A stretch of 6,880 nt of DNA from an uncultured Collinsella sp. (GTDB lineage Bacteria > Actinomycetota > Coriobacteriia > Coriobacteriales > Coriobacteriaceae), in the NCBI GenBank assembly GCA_900549335.1, contig UROJ01000080.1, positions 1 through 6,880 of the forward strand, given 5' to 3'. Under the pieces are notes generated by a model. It made no database searches. It was given only the letters and a program-made list of their open reading frames with translations, and was not told the DNA's origin. This document shows positions 1-5,316 of this stretch, piece by piece. The position numbers and the translations under genes were made by a program. Positions within the stretch are counted from its first letter, which is position 1, and each line of letters opens with the position of its first letter.

Positions 1-1075
1 AGAGGTCCCCTCCCTTAAATGGAAGCCCCTGCTCGGCTGCGCGCAGGATGCGCTCGTCGATCTGGGAACGCACGATGTCGTTGGTGGCGACCCAGGCGGC
101 AAAGCTGGCGTTGTCGGGAGCGCCCAGGCCCTCCTGCAGTACCGGCGTCGCCTCGGACAGTGCAAGGACGAGCTCGTCGGTGGAGCCTGCACCCACGTTG
201 ACGCGGGCATAGACGCCATCGGGAAACTCGGTTTGGAAGTAGAGCGCCTCGGCCGCGTGCGGACACGAGCGCGCAAGGATACGCAGGTAGTGCTCGGCGC
301 CCTCGTAGTCCAGCTCGCGCCAGGCTGCGCTCATCAGTGCGATGAGCGTCCACGGGTCCAAGTCGCGCTCCGCATCTTTGGGGCGGCGGCGCAGCGGGGT
401 ATTCGCGAGATAGGGTTCGGAGTGGGCGGAGCGAAATCGCTTGAGCTCCTCGGCGGGGTATTCGAGCTTTGCCATGGCGAGCATCGCGGTGTGGCGGACG
501 CCGGCCGGGTCGTTGGGGGCAAAATCCAGGCTGCGGTTTGCTGCCTCGAGCGACATGCGATAGCGCCCGCTGATGAAGGCACGCGATGCAAGGGCGGCAA
601 GCCAGCGCAGGTAGGGGCGGCGCATAAGGTCGCCTGCGGCTTCACGCTCGTAGGGGTCCTGCGCCGAGGCGGTCTTGAGCGCCAGATCGTGCTCCACTTC
701 GTCGCACTTGGACACCAGATACTGCACGTATTCCTCGTTGGAGCCGGCGGTGAGGGCGGTCAGCATGCGCTGAGCGTCCCAGTTGGTCGGGTCGAGCGCG
801 GCTGCCTCGCGGAGCATGTTCTCGGCAGCTGCCTCTTCTTGCTCTGCCTGGGTATCGTCAGGGATAAAGGGAATGCGGTAGTCGACAGCCTCGACCACCT
901 TGGCAATGAGGTGCCCGGCGCGGTCGCGGTCGTGCACGATGAGCGGTGCGGGGTTGCGGGTGAATTGTTCCATCAGACGCTCTACGGCGGCACCGTCGGT
1001 GAGCGGGATATTGTCGCGGCGCAAGGCCTCAAGAACGAGGCGATGGCAATCCTCTTGAATGGGATCGAATGCCAT
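1..1075 (-). CDS. TPR/ST7-like helical-repeat protein, C-terminus missing
   Basis: The minus-strand frame is open from an ATG at 1075-1073 to the left edge, giving 358 codons with no stop, so the gene is partial. The start (MAFDPIQED) is preceded by AAAGGAGG (plus-strand positions 1087-1080), four bases upstream of the ATG. The protein is acidic, rich in Ala, Leu and Glu, and has no signal peptide or membrane segment, so it is probably cytoplasmic. Helix-turn-helix repeat units are visible around residues 86-106 (LREAAALDPTNWDAQRML), 169-205 (with SLDFAPNDPAGVR) and 240-268 (LDPWTLIALMSAAWREL). The P-N-D-x-x-G-x-R turn at 187-194 resembles the one I associate with ST7-like TPR proteins. TPR repeats usually bind other proteins; no catalytic motif is visible and the partner is unknown. 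It is transcribed divergently from the alcohol dehydrogenase gene. The coding call is firm; the family name is tentative. Confidence 0.8.
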   Translation of the reverse strand, partial: MAFDPIQEDCHRLVLEALRRDNIPLTDGAAVERLMEQFTRNPAPLIVHDRDRAGHLIAKVVEAVDYRIPFIPDDTQAEQEEAAAENMLREAAALDPTNWDAQRMLTALTAGSNEEYVQYLVSKCDEVEHDLALKTASAQDPYEREAAGDLMRRPYLRWLAALASRAFISGRYRMSLEAANRSLDFAPNDPAGVRHTAMLAMAKLEYPAEELKRFRSAHSEPYLANTPLRRRPKDAERDLDPWTLIALMSAAWRELDYEGAEHYLRILARSCPHAAEALYFQTEFPDGVYARVNVGAGSTDELVLALSEATPVLQEGLGAPDNASFAAWVATNDIVRSQIDERILRAAEQGLPFKGGDL

Positions 1076-1234
1076 GGGGCCTCCTTTGCTGCGGTTAGGG
1101 TTCAAATGTTTCTATATAAGGTTCTAGTTTACCCGCATGTGGCACACCGGGGGTGCCGCACTTGGACTTGCACCTTTGCACCACGAAGACGGATGTCGCA
1201 CAAATGTCGGCACCTTGGACGACCGAGTGGTATC

Positions 1235-1296
1235 ACGGTGCCGCAAACGGTCGATTTTTGGCGGCGAACGGTGCATATTTTGGAGGGGCACGGTCC
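1235..1296. repeat. Degenerate short tandem repeat with ACGGT core
   Basis: ACGGT followed by two G/C bases starts at 1235, 1247, 1268 and 1290. The unit at 1247-1267 (21 bases) and the unit at 1268-1289 (22 bases) align along most of their length: ACGGT, then AT, a T-run, TGG and a G-rich end. The third copy keeps only its first bases. A related 7-mer, TGYCGCA, occurs at 1154, 1194, 1239 and 1353. This may be a decayed intergenic repeat or a cluster of binding sites. The repetition is visible, but its significance is unknown. Confidence 0.4.
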
Positions 1297-1432
1297 TGCC
1301 CGGGATATGTAGTCAACCTTGATAAAACGTTTGCCCAGCTTGGGAGTATGGATGCCGCACAAGGGTCTTCAGGGATAGAAAAAACGTTTCATCATTGGCG
1401 GCTTTAGGTGAATAACTGACCAACCAGAACGG

Positions 1433-1438
1433 TAAAAT
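1433..1438 (+). promoter_or_regulatory. Candidate -10 box for the alcohol dehydrogenase gene
   Basis: TAAAAT matches the sigma-70 -10 consensus at 5 of 6 bases. Transcription would start near 1445, exactly where the first leader stem-loop begins. No good -35 hexamer lies 16-18 bases upstream, so the promoter would need an activator or be intrinsically weak. This is inference; no start site is proven. Confidence 0.35.
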
Positions 1439-1444
1439 AGTGTT

Positions 1445-1535
1445 TGTCTGAGCGTTGAGACGTTTAGACATCGCGCATTGTCATCGCCGGCAACGCGCAA
1501 ACCGGTCCTAACGGAGCCAATTGGGTGCTCCGTTA
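1445..1535 (+). promoter_or_regulatory. Structured 5' leader: three consecutive stem-loops
   Basis: Three inverted repeats fill most of this segment. SL1: arms 1445-1455 and 1460-1470, 11 pairs including two G-U, loop TGAG. SL2: arms 1473-1480 and 1491-1498, eight positions with one A/C mismatch, 10-base loop. SL3: arms TAACGGAGC (1509-1517) and GCTCCGTTA (1527-1535), nine perfect pairs, 9-base loop containing the end of the palindrome CCAATTGG. The ribosome-binding site lies 28 bases beyond SL3. No T-run follows SL3, so it is not a standard intrinsic terminator. The G-U pairs in SL1 favour an RNA structure over a DNA operator. Possible roles are mRNA stabilisation, a ligand-sensing leader or a protein-binding site. 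I recognise no known riboswitch class. Confidence 0.5.
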
Positions 1536-1562
1536 TATACGCAAGTCTAAGAGGGGCTTGTT

Positions 1563-1569
1563 TAGGAGG
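1563..1569 (+). promoter_or_regulatory. Ribosome-binding site fixing the ATG at 1576
   Basis: TAGGAGG, six bases before the ATG at 1576, is a near-perfect Shine-Dalgarno sequence. It favours this start over the in-frame GTG at 1525, which would add 17 mostly basic residues not expected in this enzyme family. Confidence 0.85.
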
Positions 1570-1575
1570 CACAGT

Positions 1576-2799
1576 ATGGGACGTTTTACCAATCCTCGCG
1601 ATCTGTACTTTGGTGAGGGCGCTCGCCACGAGGTGAAGAACCTCAAGGGTAAGAAGGCCATCATCGTTTCTGGCGGCAGCTCTATGCGCCGCGGCGGGTT
1701 CCTGCAGGACGTTGAGGCCGACCTCAAAGAGGCCGGCATGGAGGTCAAGCTGTTCGAGGGCGTCGAGTCCGATCCCTCCATCGAGACCGTCATGAAGGGC
1801 GCAGCCGCTATGCGCGACTTCGAGCCCGACTGGATTGTTGCTATCGGCGGCGGTTCGCCCATCGATGCCGCTAAGGCCATGTGGGTCTTCTACGAGTATC
1901 CCGAGGAGTCCTTCGACAACATTATCCAGCCGTTCAGCTTCCCCGAGCTGCGTCAGAAGGCTCACTTCTGCGCCATTTCCTCTACCTCCGGCACTGCTAC
2001 CGAGGTCACCGCATTCTCCGTCATCACGGATTACGAAAAGGGCATCAAGTACCCGCTGGCCGACTTCAACATCACCCCTGATGTCGCCATCGTCGACCCC
2101 GAGCTCACCTACACCATGCCCGCCAAGCTGTGCGCTCACACCGGCATGGATGCTCTGACCCACTGCATGGAGGCCTACGTTTCCACCTGCGCCTCTATGT
2201 TCACCGACGCCAACGCTCTGCACGGCATCCGCGAGATCGTCGAGTGGCTGCCCAAGTCCTATGCTGGCGACCATGAGGCCCGTCAGCACATGCACGAGGC
2301 TCAGTGCATCGCCGGTATCGCCTTCTCCTCGGGCCTGCTCGGCATCGTTCACTCCATGGCTCACAAGACCGGTGCTGCCTTCGAGAACGGCCACATCATC
2401 CACGGTGCCGCTAACGCCATGTACCTGGGCAAGGTCATCCAGTGGAACTCCAAGGATCCCCGTGCTGCCGAGCGTTACGCTTACGTGGCCAAGGAGATCC
2501 TGCACCTTCCCGGCGAGACCAACGAGGAGCTCATCGCTGCGCTCGTCCAGAAGATCCGCGACCTCAACGACCAGCTCAACATTCCGCAGTCCATCAAGGA
2601 TTACGCGAATGGTGGCGTGAAGGTCGACGCCGAGAACCCGCAGATGGTTTCCGAGGAGGAGTTCCTCGCCAAGCTGCCCGAGATTGCCGCGAACGCCGAG
2701 CAGGACGCTTGCACGCCCGAGAACCCGCGTGAGACCAAGGCTGCCGACTTCGAGAAGATCCTCAAGGCCTGCTACTACGACACCGACATCGATTTCTAA
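1576..2799 (+). CDS. Iron-containing alcohol dehydrogenase (group III Fe-ADH)
   Basis: This 407-residue cytoplasmic enzyme should interconvert alcohols and aldehydes with NAD(P)H, in the manner of clostridial butanol and E. coli 1,2-propanediol dehydrogenases. The N-terminal Rossmann-like half carries the dinucleotide motif GGGSPIDAAKA at 91-101, followed by SSTSGTATEVTAFSVITD at 135-152. The C-terminal helical half has the family metal ligands: D192 and H196 (MDALTHCMEAY), H263 (SMAHKTGA) and H276 (IIHGAANA). All four are present, which favours an active Fe2+ enzyme. Length is normal for the family. It starts at an ATG with a strong ribosome-binding site and is followed by its own terminator. 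By my count 16 of 18 Phe codons are TTC, against 4 of 11 in the next gene, suggesting strong expression. In a fermenter it probably reduces aldehydes to regenerate NAD(P)+. The substrate cannot be read from the sequence. Confidence 0.93.
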   Translation: MGRFTNPRDLYFGEGARHEVKNLKGKKAIIVSGGSSMRRGGFLQDVEADLKEAGMEVKLFEGVESDPSIETVMKGAAAMRDFEPDWIVAIGGGSPIDAAKAMWVFYEYPEESFDNIIQPFSFPELRQKAHFCAISSTSGTATEVTAFSVITDYEKGIKYPLADFNITPDVAIVDPELTYTMPAKLCAHTGMDALTHCMEAYVSTCASMFTDANALHGIREIVEWLPKSYAGDHEARQHMHEAQCIAGIAFSSGLLGIVHSMAHKTGAAFENGHIIHGAANAMYLGKVIQWNSKDPRAAERYAYVAKEILHLPGETNEELIAALVQKIRDLNDQLNIPQSIKDYANGGVKVDAENPQMVSEEEFLAKLPEIAANAEQDACTPENPRETKAADFEKILKACYYDTDIDF

Positions 2800-2820
2800 T
2801 CGACTCTTGTTATCGTAACG

Positions 2821-2860
2821 AGGGGCTCCGCACGTATCCGTACGGAGCCCCTTTCTTTTT
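2821..2860 (+). terminator. Intrinsic terminator after the Fe-ADH gene
   Basis: Perfect 9-base arms GGGGCTCCG (2822-2830) and CGGAGCCCC (2843-2851) extend inward by ACG/CGT across one C/A mismatch, with a TATC loop. The T-rich tract at 2852-2860 contains one C. It begins 21 bases after the stop codon and ends 24 bases before the next start codon, so it sits tightly between the two genes. Confidence 0.92.
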
Positions 2861-2883
2861 ACTTATTAGAGAATGGGATAAAA

Positions 2884-3984
2884 ATGGCTGCAATCTTCAA
2901 TAGCCCCAGCAAGTACATCCAGGGCCCGGACGAGCTGGCCAAGCTCGGTTCCTATGTCGAGCCGCTCGGCGCTAAGGCCCTCGTCATCGTGACGCCTTCG
3001 GGCAAGAAGCGCGTCGGCGCCAAGATCGAGGGCGGCTTTGCCGAGGCTAAGGCCGAGCTGCTGTTTGAGGACTTTAACGGCGAGTGCTCCAAGGGCGAGG
3101 TCGATCGCCTGGTTGCGCTCGCGCGCGACAACGGTTGCGACATCATTGTCGGCGTCGGTGGCGGCAAGATCCTCGACACCGCGAAGGCCGTCGCCTATTA
3201 CCTGGAGTCCCCGGTTATCATTTGCCCCACCATCGCCTCGACCGATGCACCGTGCTCGGCACTTTCGGTGCTCTACACCGACGACGGCCAGTTCGATAAA
3301 TATCTCTTCCTTAAGGCAAACCCCAACATTGTCCTGATGGATACGACGGTTATCGCGGCGAGCCCGGTGCGCCTGACGGTTTCCGGTATGGGCGATGCGC
3401 TCGCAACCTACTTTGAGGCCCAGGCGACGCACGATGCCGACGGCGGCACTTGCGCTGGCGGCAAGGGCGGAATGGCCGGCCTTGCGCTCGCCAAGCTCTG
3501 CTACGAGACGCTTATGGCCGATGGCGTCAAGGCCAAGGTCGCGCTGGAGAAGGGTGCGCTCACGCCTGCCGTCGAGCATATCATCGAGGCCAATACGCTG
3601 CTTTCGGGCATTGGCTTTGAGAGCTCGGGCCTTGCTGCTGCTCATGCCATCCACAATGGCCTGACGATGCTGCCCGAGTGCCACGGCATGTATCACGGCG
3701 AGAAGGTCGCCTTTGGCACCATCGTCCAGCTGGTGCTCGAGGATGCTCCGACTGAGAAACTCGAGGAAGTCTTGGGCTTCTGCATTGAGCTGGGCCTGCC
3801 GGTCACGATGAAGGAGCTTGGCGTTGCCGAGCTTACGCGCGAGCAGGCCATGATTGTTGCCGAGGCCGCCTGCGCGCCCGATGACACCATGTGCAACATG
3901 CCGTTTGAGGTGACGCCCGAGATGGTCGCAAACGCCATTCTGGGTGCCGACGCACTGGGTCACTACTACCTTATGGATGAGTAA
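2884..3984 (+). CDS. gldA: Glycerol dehydrogenase, zinc-dependent, NAD+
   Basis: This 366-residue protein matches the usual GldA length. GldA oxidises glycerol to dihydroxyacetone with NAD+ in the cytoplasm, or runs in reverse, and often accepts other vicinal diols. The NAD-binding motif GVGGGKILDTAKA is at 90-102 and the substrate-pocket segment IASTDAPCSALSVLY at 118-132 contains D121. The zinc ligands are D171 (GMGDALATYFEA), H254 (AAAHAIHNGL) and H271 (YHGEKVAFG), with spacing as in characterised GldA enzymes. The C-terminus has the usual NMPFEVTPEMV segment and ends near ADALGHYY. The ATG at 2884 is the only sensible start, yet the upstream Shine-Dalgarno is poor (GAGAATGGG). A terminator lies only 24 bases upstream and another follows the gene. 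No dihydroxyacetone kinase gene is in the window, so the fate of the product is unknown here. Confidence 0.94.
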   Translation: MAAIFNSPSKYIQGPDELAKLGSYVEPLGAKALVIVTPSGKKRVGAKIEGGFAEAKAELLFEDFNGECSKGEVDRLVALARDNGCDIIVGVGGGKILDTAKAVAYYLESPVIICPTIASTDAPCSALSVLYTDDGQFDKYLFLKANPNIVLMDTTVIAASPVRLTVSGMGDALATYFEAQATHDADGGTCAGGKGGMAGLALAKLCYETLMADGVKAKVALEKGALTPAVEHIIEANTLLSGIGFESSGLAAAHAIHNGLTMLPECHGMYHGEKVAFGTIVQLVLEDAPTEKLEEVLGFCIELGLPVTMKELGVAELTREQAMIVAEAACAPDDTMCNMPFEVTPEMVANAILGADALGHYYLMDE

Positions 3985-3996
3985 ACTAAGGTAAGG

Positions 3997-4032
3997 AAGG
4001 GGCAAAGCCGGCAGATGGCTTTGCCCCTTTTT
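3997..4032 (+). terminator. Intrinsic terminator after gldA
   Basis: Thirteen perfectly paired bases (3997-4009 with 4017-4029, core GGGGCAAAGCC/GGCTTTGCCCC), a 7-base loop and a run of five T (4028-4032) make a textbook Rho-independent terminator. It starts 12 bases after the gldA stop codon and separates gldA from its paralogue downstream. Confidence 0.95.
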
Positions 4033-4036
4033 GCTA

Positions 4037-4067
4037 TGGTGCAAAGGGGTCAAGTTTCTTTGTACCA
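4037..4067. repeat. Palindromic element upstream of the gldA paralogue
   Basis: The arms TGGTGCAAAG (4037-4046) and CTTTGTACCA (4058-4067) pair over ten bases with one G-U, around an 11-base centre that begins GGGGTCAAG. It lies between the gldA terminator and the next start codon, 30 bases before the ATG. It could be an operator for the downstream gene or a copy of a small dispersed palindromic repeat; the GGGGTCA-type centre reminds me of REP-like elements. No T-run follows, so it is not a terminator. Confidence 0.5.
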
Positions 4068-4097
4068 ATCGTTGTTTGATGAAGGGCGGATTCTCGT

Positions 4098-5165
4098 ATG
4101 GCGCTTCCCATGGTTTATGGCGGTCCCGGCCGATATGTTCAGGGGCCGGGCGAACTCTCGCGTCAGGGCAGGTATTTGTCATGGTTGGGCTGCGCTGCCT
4201 ATGTCTTGTTTGACCAGGGGACCGAGGATCGGCTGTGCAGGCAGATCGTCGATGGATTTCTGGACGAAGACCTAAGCGAGCCGTTCTTTAAGATTTACAA
4301 CGGTCCGTGTACGGAAGATGCCGTTGTCGATATGGCTAAGGAAGCCCAGGCTGAGTATTGCGACATGGTGGTGGGTATTGGCGGTGGCAAGATGCTCGAT
4401 ATCGCCAAGGCAGTAGCGTTTTATGCCGAGTTGCCGTTATGCGTATGCCCCACGGCGGCTTCGATGGACGGTCCGTGCAGCGCGATTTCGGTGCTGTATC
4501 ACGAGGATGGGTCGTTCGACCGCTACCTGATGCTCGAGAAGAATCCAGACCTGGTCGTAGTCGATACCAACGTGGTCGCGGCGGCCCCACTGCGTATGAC
4601 GGTCGCTGGTATGGGCGATGCACTGGCAACGTACTTCGAGGCGCGTTCGTGTGCCGCGGCGCACGGCGCTAACGAGCACGGTGGCGCGCCGGGACACTTG
4701 GCCTTGGTTGCGGCTCGTGCCTGCTACGACACGCTCATGGAGTGCGGTGTCGCTGCCAAGCGCGATCTCAAAAAGGGGCGTACATCGCCAGCGGTTGAGC
4801 GCCTGATCGAGTGCAATATCCTGCTTTCGGGCGTTGGCTTTGAGAGTGGCGGTTTGGCGCTGGCGCATGCCATCGCCAACGGTCTGACGATTCTGCCCGA
4901 GTGCAAGGCCATGCATGGTGAGGCCGTGGCATTTGGCCTGGTGGTGCAGCTGCGCCTGGAGCGTGCGCCCGAGCTTGATCAGGTGCTCGAGTTTTGTCAG
5001 CGCGTCGGCCTGCCGACGACGCTCGATGAGCTCGGCCTTGGCGAGATTTCCGATGCCGACCTGCAGAGTGTTGCAGACGCAACTTTTAAGAACGAGCGTA
5101 ACATGGCCAACGAGCAGGCCAAGGTGACCAAACAAAAGCTCGTGCAGCTCATGCGCGAGGCATAG
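4098..5165 (+). CDS. Diverged glycerol dehydrogenase paralogue (GldA family)
   Basis: This 355-residue protein belongs to the same family as the gene before it. Over the 89 residues from the NAD motif to the first zinc ligand I count about two-thirds identity by hand. It keeps the NAD motif GIGGGKMLDIAKA (93-105), the pocket aspartate D124 (SMDGPCSA) and the three zinc ligands D174, H257 and H273, so it is probably a working dehydrogenase. Differences: the usual HAIHNGL segment reads HAIANGL (Ala at 260), HGEKVAFG reads HGEAVAFG, and the C-terminal NMPF...ALGHYY region is replaced by a shorter Lys/Gln-rich tail. The substrate may therefore not be glycerol. The ATG at 4098 follows GAAGGGCGG (4081-4089) at somewhat long spacing; Met5 is an alternative start. 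It lies between a strong terminator and an intergenic region with its own promoter candidate, so it appears to be a single-gene unit. Confidence 0.88.
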   Translation: MALPMVYGGPGRYVQGPGELSRQGRYLSWLGCAAYVLFDQGTEDRLCRQIVDGFLDEDLSEPFFKIYNGPCTEDAVVDMAKEAQAEYCDMVVGIGGGKMLDIAKAVAFYAELPLCVCPTAASMDGPCSAISVLYHEDGSFDRYLMLEKNPDLVVVDTNVVAAAPLRMTVAGMGDALATYFEARSCAAAHGANEHGGAPGHLALVAARACYDTLMECGVAAKRDLKKGRTSPAVERLIECNILLSGVGFESGGLALAHAIANGLTILPECKAMHGEAVAFGLVVQLRLERAPELDQVLEFCQRVGLPTTLDELGLGEISDADLQSVADATFKNERNMANEQAKVTKQKLVQLMREA

Positions 5166-5218
5166 CTTGGCACTTGATTGACCTTGTGCAATCGAGGCGG
5201 CGATAGGCCGTAGGCTAT
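5166..5218 (+). other. Weak stem-loop after the gldA paralogue
   Basis: TTGATTG (5174-5180) and CAATCGA (5189-5195) can pair over seven bases (one G-U) around an 8-base loop, shortly after the stop codon. It is followed by a GC-rich stretch with no T-run, so an intrinsic terminator is not supported, in contrast to the two genes upstream. Transcription may end by Rho or continue into the iron-sulfur protein gene. Confidence 0.3.
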
Positions 5219-5249
5219 TTGACGCAAAGATGCGCCGCATGTAATTTGC
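5219..5249 (+). promoter_or_regulatory. Candidate promoter with palindrome in its spacer
   Basis: TTGACG (5219-5224, 5 of 6 to the -35 consensus) and TAATTT (5242-5247, 3 of 6 to the -10) are separated by exactly 17 bases. An imperfect palindrome spans the spacer: GCAAA (5224-5228) and ATGCG (5230-5234), then CGCAT (5236-5240) and TTTGC (5245-5249). A repressor bound there would block the promoter. A second possible -10, TATCAT at 5271-5276, has a poorly spaced -35. The arrangement fits regulated transcription of the iron-sulfur protein gene, but the regulator is unknown. Confidence 0.4.
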
Positions 5250-5316
5250 CCGAGGCGTGGGCCGATGGCGTATCATTATCTCTTGCTTGTTTGCACTGCT
5301 CAGGGAGGGGCCGCGC

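Larger units (their letters stand above)
1076..1575. other. 500-base divergent intergenic region
   Basis: This gene-free stretch separates two divergently transcribed genes and must hold promoters for both. The part at 1111-1140 is AT-rich and contains TATATA, a possible -10 element for the minus-strand gene, though I find no good -35. The part at 1150-1300 carries degenerate short repeats. The part at 1320-1390 has two copies of the 8-base palindrome AAACGTTT. The last 130 bases form a structured leader for the alcohol dehydrogenase gene. Short open frames here (for example 1153-1407 plus and 1129-1362 minus) lack ribosome-binding sites and the codon preferences of the real genes, so I do not call a gene. 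Confidence 0.7.

Noticed and set aside
233..1312. Plus-strand open frame of 359 codons
   Set aside because: It lies antisense to the TPR-like gene and runs into the gene-free region. Its translation is Gly/Val/Arg-rich with no recognisable domain. The minus-strand frame has a proper start, a ribosome-binding site and repeat motifs.
1153..1407. Possible small gene or gene remnant of 84 codons
   Set aside because: No ribosome-binding site, codon use unlike the neighbouring genes and no recognisable motif. The frame crosses the degenerate repeats, so it is more likely a chance frame.
1445..1470. First leader dyad as a Rex operator
   Set aside because: Rex sites are AT-rich TTGTGA/TCACAA-type palindromes. 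This dyad has TGTCT/AGACA ends and a GC-containing middle, so it does not match.
1509..1535. Third leader stem-loop as an intrinsic terminator or attenuator
   Set aside because: The 9-base stem is perfect, but the following bases (TATACGCAAG) contain no T-run, so canonical termination is not supported.
2866..4182. Minus-strand open frame of 438 codons, antisense to gldA
   Set aside because: Long antisense frames are expected opposite GC-rich genes with this codon bias. The plus strand encodes an unmistakable GldA. The same reasoning removes the minus-strand frames at 1369-2505, 4437-5363 and 5473-6420.
5257..5316. Upstream GTG start for the iron-sulfur protein
   Set aside because: It would add 20 residues, lacks a good Shine-Dalgarno, and overlaps the likely promoter region with TATCAT at 5271-5276. 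The ATG at 5317 has a strong site at good spacing.
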